Shown one piece after another: positions 1 through 11,300 of a stretch of 64,000 nucleotides of DNA (positions within the stretch are counted from its first letter, which is position 1; every line of letters starts with the position of its first letter). The notes beneath the pieces are model-generated. The model did not search any database and was not told the origin of the DNA. It saw only the letters and a program-made list of their open reading frames with translations. A program made the position numbers and the translations under genes. The DNA lies in NCBI GenBank assembly GCA_037783545.1, contig JBBELK010000003.1, positions 682,001 to 746,000 of the forward strand, given 5' to 3'. Source of the stretch: Henricia sp. BOLD:AAB3569. Lineage: Eukaryota; Echinodermata; Asteroidea; Spinulosida; Echinasteridae.

Positions 1-80
1 GCGTTTTAGGTAAGAAGCTATAGGTCGAACTAACGCGCGTCTCCGGGAAAAGTATGGCATTATGAAAGTATGGCATTATT

Positions 81-440
81 AGGTGATCGGGCCAACAGCC
101 CGATCACCTATTACTCTCGTACGATTTCTTTGTCTTTTTTAGGTGATCGGAACTCATTCCGATCACCTATTACTATTGTACGATTTCTTTGTCTTTTTTT
201 TTTTTTTTAGGTGATCGGAACTCATTCCGATCACCTATTACTATTGTACGATTTCTTTGTCTTTTTTAGGTGATCGGAACTCATTCCGATCACCTATTGA
301 TATTGTACGATTTCTTTGTCTTTTTTTAGGTGATCGGAACTCATTCCGATCACCTATTACTATTGTACGATTTCTTTGTCTTTTTTTAGGTGATCGGAAC
401 TTTTTCCGATCACCTATTACTATTGTACGATTTCTTTGTC
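81..440. repeat. 60-bp tandem repeat of a hairpin
   Basis: Six units begin near 81, 141, 209, 268, 328 and 388. Each has the inverted repeat AGGTGATCGG / CCGATCACCT with a loop of about 8-10 bases, then TATTACTATTGTACGATTTC and a T-run. The small ORFs across it are repeat translations. Confidence 0.85.
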
Positions 441-442
441 TT

Positions 443-3067
443 TTTTTCTTTCTTTTTTTTTCTTCTTTTTCCACTCAAACGTTTCCAGAGCTTTTCTTCA
501 AAACGGTTCAAGCTATCAACTTGAAACTTGGTAGGAACATCAATCCCAATGTGAAGGTGTGCACTGAAGTGTGACGTCATTGTGACGTCATCGGGTATCA
601 AATTACAACCCAAAAATGACTAAAATATGCATATTTTAAAATGCTTCCGCCTAGAAAACCACGTGACCCATGATCTTCGTATTTGACAGGCTTATATATC
701 AGATCATGGCCTACAATTTTATTCGTGTGGGCATTTTCATCTGACCCTTCCTTCTGGGGTCAATCTGAGGTCAAAGTTCAACGAAAACGAAAATCTAAAT
801 TTTTGCACTTATTGAGCAACAATGCCCATCAAACCAAGCTGAATCTTTAAGTAACTAGGTACAGGCATAGGTCCTATGGCAGACTTTCACCAGCGTGTAT
901 AATATTATGATGGCATCAAGCGTGACGTCATCGTGACGTCATCAAGTCTCAAATTACACCCCCCAAAAACCCAAAATATGCATATTTTAAAATGCTTCCG
1001 TCTTGAAAACCACGTGACCCATGATCTTCGTATTTGGCAGGTTTATAGATGACATTCTGTTCTACAATTTTCTTTGTGTGGGCATTGTCATCTGACCCTT
1101 CCTTCTGGGGTCAATTGGAGGTCAAAGTTCAACGAAACTGAGAATCTCAGTTTGTACACTTACCAGCAACAATGCCTATCAAACTAAGCTGAATCGTTAG
1201 TAAATTAGATACAGACATAGGCCCTACGGCAGACTTTCACCAGAGTGCATAGTATCTTGATGGCATCAAGTGTGACGTAATCATGACGTCATCAGGTGTC
1301 AAATTACAAAAATTCAAAGGTTATTATTTCCAAAATTCATATCTCAAGAACCGTAATAGATACTTGAACAATTCTTTCACAACATGATAAGTCTAAATGA
1401 ACTGAACAAATCATACAATGTCATGACCCCTGTGTGACGCCTACTTCCGGTCCAAACCGGAAGTTGTTCGAAAATGTGCATTTTTTTAAGCGTTTTGAAT
1501 GCAAATAGATTCAAAGTGGTAGTGAATTTGACCATATTTCTACGGAACGAAATGTTTCCTCACATGTGGACTTTTTGACTATATCATTGGTGACGTCATC
1601 ACATGGACGGTAGTTACGTAATGTGGTGTCAAACTACGCAAATTTGGAGCTGAATTGTTTAAAAATGCTGTATATTGAGAACTACAGCAGATATTTGCAT
1701 GATTCTTTCGCCACATTTAAGAACTTGATGTTTATCAAATTGTTGAACAATTTGTGCACAACATTGTGACGTCATGATATCGTCACAGGTGTCAAATTAC
1801 AAAAATTAAATGGTTATTATTTCAAAAATTCATATCTCAAGAATCGTAATAGATACTTGAACAATTCTTTCACAGCATGATAGGTCGCAATGAACTGAAC
1901 AAATCATACAATGGCATGACCCCTGTGTGACCCAAACCTCCGGTCCAAACCGGAAGAGGTTCGAAAATGTACACTTTTTTAGCATTTTGAATGCAAATAG
2001 AGCCAAAGTGGTAGGGATTTTGACCATAGTTCTACGGAACCAAATGTTCCCTCACATGTGGACTTTATGACTACATATATACCACTGATGACGTCATCAC
2101 GTGCACGGTGGTTACGTAATGTGGAGAAATTATTTGTTGGGTCCCTTGATAATTAAGCTAACTCAGTCGTTTGAGGGCGCTATGCCAAGCCTCCACTAAT
2201 CTGAAGATTTGCGCCCATATATAGTGCTCGACTTCTAATAATATAACTTGTATCTAGGCAGCCTGTCTCGGGTCAGAGGTCATAATGTATCTTTTTAGGG
2301 AGGATGTCTGGGCCACACGGCCAATGATATACACGTACGTGCGCGAGTAGTGAATAAGTCAGACAGACGAGACATAATAAGCAGGGATTGATTTACAACC
2401 GAGAAATTTGACTTTTGAAGATGTAAACTGGTAGTTTCCGTGGCATCATCGCAGGAAAGTTGAATGAACACTTGATAGCACAAGGACATTTACTTTTGGT
2501 GACTTAGCTGTTGTATCTTGGGTGTAATTATGTACGGCTAGCCTTAGTCGGCGGACCAGAGTAAATATGTCTTCTCCCCGAAAACTGTGAATGTGACATG
2601 CTGGAAATCGTTGCTGTGTTGGAAATAAAATGGACATGGTGGACCGCAACTCAAGTTGACTGGAGCGTCAGTTTATTATAGATGCAATTGAACCCCAACT
2701 TCCCACACGGCGATATACTACAGTAATATGATCTCAAATGACAAAATCTTTAGAACTGTATTAATAGATATTGAAAAGATTCTTTCACACATATAGGCCT
2801 ACATGTTAAAACTTGTTCTTCAGTAGATACTTGAACAATCTGTGCACACAATAGTAACGTTATGATGAGATTGACAATGATGACGTCATCAGATACACAA
2901 TTTTAGCGTTGAATAGTCAGAGTCATGTCTTGAGAATTCCAATACTTTTTCAACATCAAACAACTCAAGTTTTCAAACAATCTCAAAACTGTGTCGCCAT
3001 CATCATTTCAATGTTGATGTCACCCGATCACCTTGCGTTTGTAAAAAACACAAACGCGAAGCTCTAG
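443..3067 (+). mobile_element. Helitron-like element A (non-autonomous)
   Basis: The right end has the hairpin GCGTTTGT...ACAAACGC followed after a few bases by CTAG at 3064-3067 and then T, the signature of a Helitron 3' terminus. The left end is taken at the pyrimidine-rich stretch before CCACTCAAACGTTTCC, shared with element B. No Rep/helicase coding is present. The interior has many TGACGTCA octamers and internally repeated blocks (near 560-1330 and 1330-2110). 2130-2990 is not shared with B and may be a further insertion. The exact left boundary is uncertain. Confidence 0.55.
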
Positions 3068-4756
3068 TTTTTTTTTTTCCACTCAAACGTTTCCAGAGCT
3101 TTTCTTCAAAACAGTTCAAGCTATCAATTTGAAACTTGGTAGGAACATCAACCCCAATGTGAAGGTGTGCATACAAGTGTGACGTCACTGTGACGTCATC
3201 GGGTATCAAATTACAACCCAAAAATGACCAAAATATGCATGTTTTAAAATGCTTCCGTCTGGAAAACCACGTGACCCATGATCTTCGTATTTGACAGGCT
3301 TATATATCAGATCATGGCCTACAATTTTGTTCGTGTGGGCATTTTCATCTGACCCTTCCTTCTGGGGTCAATCCGAGGTCAAAGTTCAACGAAAACAAAA
3401 ATCTCAATTTTTGCACTTATTGAGCAACAATGCCCATCAAACCAAGCTGAATCTTTAAGAAACTAAGTACAGGCATAGGTCCTATAGCAGACTTTCACCA
3501 GCGTGTTTAATATTATGATGGCATCAAGCGTGACGTCATCGTGACGTCATCAAGTATCAAATTACACCTCCCAAAAAACCAAAATATGCATATTTTAAAA
3601 TGCTTCCGTCTCGAAAACCACGTGACCCAGGATCTTCGTATTTGGCAGGTTTATAGATGACATTCTGTTCTACAATTTTCTTTGTGTGGGCATTGTCATC
3701 TGACCCTTCCTTCTTGGGTCAATTGGAGGTTAAAGTTCAACGAAAACGAAAATCTCAGTTTTTACACTTACCAGTAACAATGCCCATCAAACCAAGCTGA
3801 ATCGTTAGTAAATTAGATACAGACATAGGCCCTATGACAGACTTTCACCAGCATGTATAGTATCATGATGGCATCAAGTGTGACGTAATCATGACGTCAT
3901 CAGGTGTCAAATTACAAAAATTCAAAGGTTATTATTTTCAAAATTCATATCTCAAGAACCGTAATAGATACTTGAACAATTCTTTCACAACATGATAAGT
4001 CTAAATGAACTGAACAAATCATACGATGTCATGACCCCTGTGTGACGCCTACTTCCGGTCCAAACCGGAAGTTGTTCGAAAATGTGCAATTTGTTTAGCA
4101 TTTTGAATGCAAATATATTCAAAGTGGTAGTGAATTTGACCATATTTCTACGGAACGAAATGTTTCCACACATGTGGACCTTTTGACTATACCATTGGTG
4201 ACGTCATCACATGGACGGTGGTTACGTAATGTGGTGTCAAATTACGCAAATTTGGAGCTGAATTGTTTAAAAATGCTGTATCTTGAAAACTACAACAGAT
4301 ATTGGTATGATTCCTTCGCCACATTTAAGAACTTGATGTTCAACATATTGTTCAACAATTTGTGCACAAAATTGTGACGTCATGATGTCGTCACAGGTGT
4401 CACATTACAAGATTTCAAAGGTTATTATTTCAACAATTCATATCTCAAAACGGTGCAAGCTATCAATCCCCCAGCTATGGCGGATATGCAGGGAGGAGAT
4501 ATTATTTACCGGATTAGTGTATACAGCAGCCGATTTCACGAAACTTTACGCAATTGCGCAAGTCCACTTATGCCATAAGTTATTGCGCAAGTAATGGCGT
4601 AAGTGGACCTGCGCAATTGCGTAAAGTTTCGTGAAATCGGCTGCTGAACTTCCATTTTTGCCATTCCACAGGTGATAACAACGTCTGAAATTCATCACAA
4701 AATGTTCATTTAGCCCGATCACCTGGCGTTTGTAACAACAAACGTCATACCTCTAG
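3068..4756 (+). mobile_element. Helitron-like element B, tandem to A
   Basis: Starts directly after the CTAG of A with a T-run and CCACTCAAACGTTTCC, and ends with hairpin GGCGTTTGT...CAAACGTC, then ATACCT and CTAG at 4753-4756 followed by T. Its 3079-4440 is a diverged copy of 472-1800 of A. A palindromic MITE at 4524-4646 is inserted near its 3' end. Confidence 0.55.
4524..4646. mobile_element. Near-perfect 123-bp palindromic MITE
   Basis: Arms of about 53 bp starting CAGCAGCCGATTTCACG differ at about two positions from the reverse complement at the other end; almost no loop. A diverged relative, with TTTCGCGAAATCGGCTG at its right end, lies at about 50250-50380. Confidence 0.8.
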
Positions 4757-5091
4757 TGTTGTATTCGAAATCGTACTCTAGTTTATTTTAAGGCAATTTG
4801 GCAACTAAGGCCCTTTATGCTATTTACCATTCGGTATTAGCTTGAACTTTACTTGATTATCAACTTGAGATAACGAAGATTTAAGGCGATGCAGTTGTGG
4901 GAGGAAAACCCCCAGAGAAATCCCCCCATAACCCCCCTCCCCCCCCCCCCCACCCCCACCCCCCCCCCCCCCCTCCCCCCAACCCCCCCACCCCCCCCAT
5001 CCCCCCCATCCCCCCCACCCCCCCATCCCCCCATCCCCCCCACCCCCCCATCCAGATACACGCCCAGTAAATTATTACGTATTATTTGTAC
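4757..5091. repeat. C-rich low-complexity tract beside the kinase exon
   Basis: 4921-5051 on the plus strand is almost pure C with spaced A and T (CCCCCCA-type units). It begins 42 bp downstream of the RTK exon 7 donor, in the intron. The Pro/Gly-rich ORFs here are artefacts. Confidence 0.85.
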
Positions 5092-5325
5092 CTTTGAGGG
5101 TTTTAATGGCGACTTTAGTTGTTTTTCCAACTTCTTCGATGCCAAGAGCAGTACCCAACAACACTCTGCCAAATGCTCCTCGACCGAGCTCTTTCTCAAT
5201 CGTCAGGAGATCTCGCGAGAAAGCCAGACTGGGGCCGATATTACCATAAGACGCGTTGGGGCCATCCGACGACTGTTGCATGACATCATTATTTCCAAGC
5301 GTTGTTGTGACGCTTAACAGAACAC
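5092..5325 (-). CDS. RTK exon 7: tyrosine kinase N-lobe
   Basis: Acceptor CACAAGCAG, donor TCAAAG|GTACAA. After about 35 variable residues comes RDLLTIEKELGRGAFGRVLL, the start of a protein kinase domain with the glycine-rich loop, and then KVAIKTLK containing the ATP-binding lysine. SYGNIG just before the domain holds a possible regulatory tyrosine (Tyr351). Translation past the donor stops after four codons, so the exon end is firm. No downstream kinase motif (HRDLAARN, DFG) is visible to the left; the next exon is at least 5 kb away. Confidence 0.9.
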
Positions 5326-8300
5326 CTGCTTGTGAATGTTACACAGAAACATCAATGTTTGAGACTTTAAAGATCGCCTTTTGTCTGTCGTACGCGTAGA
5401 GGTAGTGCAAGTGCAACTTTGCATTATTGCTGGCGCCCCGAGTTCTCCACATTCAAATGCAGGTGCGGTTTAGAAAGTCGCACAATATGCTGTTGTTGAT
5501 ACGTGGTGCATGTCACTGCCTATCAACGAACAATCCGGTTGCTTTATGCTATTCTCCCCTACGGTGATTCAATCCCTACGGTATTGATTTTATACTTCAC
5601 ACCTGCCACGTGCACCACGCAGCAACATAAATGTAGTCTGAAGTGGATACTGAGTGCGCAATGGGAAAGGAAGTACGCCTGACACCAGACGTTATTTATG
5701 TGAAACGTGCCAAAAAGCTAATTGGTCTCATGTACAGTAACATGTTTTACCATTGGTCTACATGCACACATTTACAGAAATATCACTGAGTTTGGCTTAA
5801 GTTTCGTTCCTCCTGCTCCAATCTCTTTGTAAAGTCTGTAAGATAAGTTGGTCAGATAGTGTATTAAACTGTACTGTTATTTAATGGTAGTTATACAGAA
5901 TATCAATACTGGGATAAATTATCAAGAAAAATAATGAATGCTTAACCCTCCGTTCCTTCATCTGGTGCTGTGGCATCAGTGTCCTCTGCCAAATGTCGCG
6001 ATCGGTTGCTCTCCTTGTTAGATCTGAAAAATTAACAGTAATATACTTTGTGTCCCAGAAAAAAAGGAAATCAAAATTAAATTGCTAAATTTCTCGGTAT
6101 TGATTAATATTTTTTGAAAACGGCAACTAATATCCATTTGATGACCGTGACCTCCTAAGAAGTTCTTTCTCGTTCAAAAGACGAGATCGGAAACTTTGTT
6201 TGAACGGGACAACATTTAACCCGATGTGGCGAACTCGGCTTTAGGGGGTGCGGGCTTTGCGCCCACGTTCCCTTGCTCAAATGCCAGGAGTTCCGTCTTC
6301 ACGAAAATTGCACCTGCCCCTCCTGCCCCCACCCCCTCTAACCTCCAACCGCCCCCACTCCACCTCTTCCCCCGCCTCCACTCCACCCCTTCCCCCGCCC
6401 CCGCCCCCACTCCACCCCTTCCTCTGCCCCCACTCCACCCCTTCCTCCGCCCCCACTCCACCCCTTCCCTGCCGAACAAGCCTGCACCCATGGACGTGTT
6501 GCCTAAATAATTATGGTATGTAGCCAACTGCTATTTTTCATACAGTATAACTGTGGTGTGTGCATTGTGGTGTACTTACCGTGCGTTTGTAATGGGCGTT
6601 AAGTAGCCTGTGACATACTGCTGCGAAGAGTTCCCAGCACGTTTCCTCTGGTATGCCTTCCAAGCGATTAAAAGACCAACAGAAACTGCTCCTAGAGCAA
6701 GAAGCGCCCCCAACGGCCCGACTATCTTAACAATTTGTACAGGGTCTACGAAAAAGGGAAACGTGGAGCTTGTTAGATATATAATTTTACTGAAGCCCCA
6801 GCCACACCGGACCTGCGACCAGACCGCGCTGTGCCGAAAAAAAATTGCAATCGTGGGCAGATCCTATAAAGAGCGCGCGACTGGTCGCAGAGGTCGTGGG
6901 TTATCGCCAGAGCAAAATCAGTCGCAGCAAGGTCGATGTTGAAAACGTCTGATGCGATTTCAAATCGCAGACAGGTGTTAAACCGCCCTCTGGTAGTGGT
7001 CGACCTTGCGACGACACAGAACAGTGGGCTCTGGCTTTTTAGGTTTTTACGACCAAGCTGCGCCCGAGCATGTTTAACTTTTGCGACGTGATCTCGATCG
7101 TCACGGCCAAGTTCTATGGAAGAAAACAAGATGCGCGCGAGACTAGCGCCTGGCACGCGAGACTAGCGCCTGGCACGCGAGACTAGCGCCTGGCACGCGA
7201 ATCTAGTTTTGTTTATTAATTAGGGTTTGTTTAGCCAATCAGCGTGCGGAAAAATCACGCCATCGTGCGTGACATGAGCATGGTTGCGATTATTTTGCGT
7301 CGAGTTGTCACTTGTTCAGCGATACTTACAGGATTTGTTTAGTTTTGTGACTTGAGCGTTACTTTTTTGCTTGATGCCGGGTGTTCTGTCGCAGCGCAAG
7401 AGAATCGCAGGTCGATCTGAGGGCGTTAAGCGGGCCTCCCACTATGCGATTTTTGCCACGAATTCCCCACGATTCGGTACGATTAGCTACGATTTGGTAC
7501 GATTGTGTGTACTAGAGTGTATAGGCAGTCTCCGATAATCGTATCAATTCGTAGGAAATTCGTGGCCAAAATCGCACAGTGGGAGGCCCGCTTTACATAT
7601 TGTCGTACCTCCAGTCGCGCACGGTCATACCACCAGTCGTTAACGGTCGTGGTTCAAGCAGTCTCGCGACTGGGCGTGCAATTGGTCGTGTCACTTGACA
7701 ATTGGTGCTGCCACCTGTAGTGTGCGCGGTCACACGTCAGCACGATTGGTCGTACGATCGGTCGCTGATCGCCACCACTCGTCGCACGAATACCTACGAT
7801 TGATCTTGCGATAGATCTTCTCTAATCGTTGATCGCACGTACGATCAATGTGGCTGCAAATGGAGATCGTATGGGGTGTTAAGGCCGAGCGGTCAAGTGC
7901 ATCGAACTCAGGTTCATGTACGAGCCAGTACTAGAATGTGGGTTCGATGCCGGGTTGTGGCACTTGTGCTCTTGAGCAAGGCACTTAATCACACTTGTTC
8001 CGTCCTTCGGAAGGGATGTAAAGCCGTTGGTCCAGTGTGTTAGGTTTCGGTGACGCACTTTAAAGATCCCAGAGCATTCTTTCGTGAAAAGCAAGGGGAG
8101 GGATTCCCCGGTGTCTCTGGCAGTTTCTAATTCAACTTAGAAGTTGATAGTTATTCGAATATCTACGTTAATTGATCCCATTCCTGTAATTGGCGGTCCT
8201 TCCGCTGTTGGATGTGGTGAATAAATAAATAAATAAATAAACATTGCCGATTGGTCGCCACCAATCGCTCGATCCAGAAATCGTATGATCCGGTGTGACT

Positions 8301-11300
8301 GAGGAACAAACAATCAGTAGTTCATGTGTGACACGTACACATGAACAATTTTCTTTTTTACTAGAAAAATGTGACTTCGTCGGCTCAGGAAAGGTATTTT
8401 TTTACATTTATCAATTCTCTTATTTTGGAATATATACCGACTTGAGTTTAAAAAACTACGGAAACAAAATAGGCTTAATCTAAGGGCGTGTTTGTTTCAT
8501 GACAGATCCGAATCCAGATCCCGATCTGTTTTACCGCGCAGAAACAAACAAAACCGCTCTCAACTCGGATCTCAAATCACGTGAATTGCAATTTATTTAC
8601 CAAATTTGTCAAATTTCTGTTCCAAATTTCTCCCACGACATTCGTCGTAAATAAACAAGCATTCTAAATTTGTTTGTATCGTGTGTTGCCTCTGAAAACT
8701 GAAACGACACGGTTTTACTCACACAAAATCTCCGCGATGTTTACGTCGCCATGTTGGATCTAGCGCTGAACCATCTCTTGAGAAGGATTCCACAGATCAC
8801 AGATCTCGATCGGGATGTGCGCGAAGAGAACGAGTTCACTTTGGATCTGCGCAGATCTGAATCTGGATCCGTCCGAAACAAACACGCCCCAAGAATTTCA
8901 TATCTAAAGCGCCCTCTATTGAAAATGTGTCGCGTTATGCGCGCACATCCTGTTTTGGTTTTTGGTTTGATAATTATGCCAAAGGTCATAAAATTATTCT
9001 TTAAAATGTAATGCTGCAGTTCCTGGTATTCGTAAAGTTGTTTCTCATGCAAATGACATAATGATATTTAATTATCCTACATTTTGTGAGGAAACGGTGA
9101 GAAAAAATAATAAAACTGAAATTGACGCCAAATTTATTCTGAAAGTCAAAATAATTTTGTTGTTCGTGTTTTGAACGTCTGCAAGGTGAGTGAACTTACC
9201 GTTCGTCATCGCGTCAGTTCTTACTGTCGTGTAAACTGATCCATCGGTCGAAATATCGTCAGCCACCGTGGAACTCGCACCCAAACTTGTCATTAATTCA
9301 GTTGATTGACTCCAAGCTTTTATATAGAAAAGCCGAAAATTATTACAAAATAAAAACTCATTGTATCAATTGTGATGGCCCAAAATCTTTACTTCATGAG
9401 TTGACATAAAAAAGCTTCACTCAGTGTTCATAACACTAACAAAAATCACATGATTTTTTTCTGTCCAAATTTGTCCTCGAGTAAAAGAAATTAACAGAGC
9501 TAATTTTGGTCATGTTTTTCATGCCCCGCAGGGAGAGGATTTTTAACCCATTGAAATAAAAATGTCCGTGTATCTGATAGCAAGACGCGCATGTTTAGCA
9601 CCCATGGGTGTGGATTTTTGTCAACTCAATTTTTGCCATAGGGTGGGAATAATTTTGTCAAGCGAAAAGTGACAATCCCTGTGGGGTAGCCCGGGGGAGG
9701 GAGGGGGCAGGGTGAAGGAAGGGGAAACAATTGATATGCGCATTACCTTTACACGTTGGCACCGTGCCATTCCACGTGACATTGTTAAATCCCGTGTCAA
9801 TGCATTGTATGGACGAGGCTCCATGGAGTGTATATCCATCGTGACAGGAGAAATCTACTCGAGTCCCGAAGAACTTGAAGTTGTTGAGATTGAAAGACAG
9901 AGAGCGTGGGTTGGTGATGCGGTGAGATCCGTTGGTTGGGGGGCCAATGTCGTTACTGCACACTCCCTCGGATACTGTAGAGTGCCAAGTTTGTTGGGAC
10001 AAAACACAAGCACATCACACACACACAAATGCAATTAACAGAATGTACATGTACACATTTTCAGCCAACTTGCGTGTAAATTACCGGCAGCCAACTAAAT
10101 TATCTCCACCCGTATAACCACTCATTGTTTATCGGCCAGCTTTGTTTTCAAGCGTTCTTCATCCACTCCTGCATGGCCCCGTTGAGTGGAAAGTTAAAAT
10201 CTCGTTCACAAATTAGGGGCCATCCATAAAGTACGTACGCACGGAGGGAGGGGGGGGGGGGGGTGGTGGGGGGGGGGGGGGGTGGGGGTGGGGGGGGGGG
10301 GGGTGGGGGGGGGGGGGGTGTGGGGGGGGGGGTGGGGGGGGGGGGGGTGGGGGGGGGGGGGGGTGGGGGGGGGGGGGGTGGGGGGGGGGGGGGGGGTGGG
10401 GGGGGGGGGGGGGGGTGGGGGGGGGGGAAAGGATGGGAAAGGATGGACAAGTTGACCATAGCTTCAGACCTTATGTACATAACATAGTAGACAGGCCACA
10501 CATTTTTCTCACACATCTCACATTTTTCTCACTCCTCAAATTAGGTTTTCTCATTAAATCACCAGTTGAATGATGCTTGATGTGTCATTTTAAGTAAATT
10601 AAACAAAACAAAATGTAAAAGAAATCTATACATTTTAACATTTATTTCAGACTTAGGTGGCGACATGCGAATCGTACTACACGTAGTAGTATATAGCACT
10701 ATACATGTAGTACTGAATCATTTTTTACCAATGCTGAGGTATATATGGAATGCGTATGCGTACAGGGGGAGGGGGGTGGGGGTTGGAGCCACTGCGTACG
10801 CCATGCGTACAGGGGGGAGGGAGGGTCTAAAAAGTCGGCATTTCATGCGTACGTACCGGTACTTTATGGACGACCCCAAAGGTGTTCGCATTTTGGTTCT
10901 CTGCATTCGAAAGGCGTTACTGTGTCCTGGCAACGCGCGAATTGGCGTTTCGTATACACATTGTGCTTTTAATGTATACTAACGTTTGAATTTGAGGCGT
11001 GTGCCCAAAGCAACAAACCACACCCAATCTCTACGTATTTATGGCGTGATTTAGAACAGATATCTTACTTCGATAAACGGACAACCTAAAATAGTCTCCA
11101 CACATCTGATTGCTGTTGCCCTGACACACGTCCTGGCATTCAGAGTCTTCCTTCTTCCCGTGTCGGCCATAATCTTCGTTATTCCCACAGAAACATTCAT
11201 ATCTGTTTTCGAGCCCAGCGTATGTGTAGTTGGATGATGTGGACTCTAAGCAGTATCTGAAGCACCACTCAACCGACTGATAGTACCTAAATATCGGTCC

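Larger units (their letters stand above)
6797..8301. mobile_element. DNA element with CAGYCACACCGG ends in RTK intron 4
   Basis: Begins CAGCCACACCGGACC and ends near CCGGTGTGACTG, inverted ends of about 12 bp. The interior has many GGTCG/CGACC and ACGATT words in both orientations. A SINE is nested at 7876-8241. No target duplication is obvious, so boundaries are tentative. Confidence 0.5.

Noticed and set aside
81-440. CRISPR-like array of hairpin repeats
   Set aside because: The intervals between hairpins are the same sequence in each unit, so there are no spacers; it is a simple tandem repeat in a eukaryotic genome.
4820-5317. Long Pro-rich and Gly-rich ORFs (also at 6216, 10148, 10263, 12036, 17913, 21691)
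   Set aside because: They are translations of C/G homopolymer tracts, and some cross true exons in the wrong frame.
7876-8241. tRNA-Leu/Ser gene
   Set aside because: The tRNA-like head is followed by a SINE body and AAAT tail; the same holds for 31862, 41975, 46493 and 57860.
9712-10038. Plus-strand ORF of 108 residues
   Set aside because: Antisense of the sushi exon.
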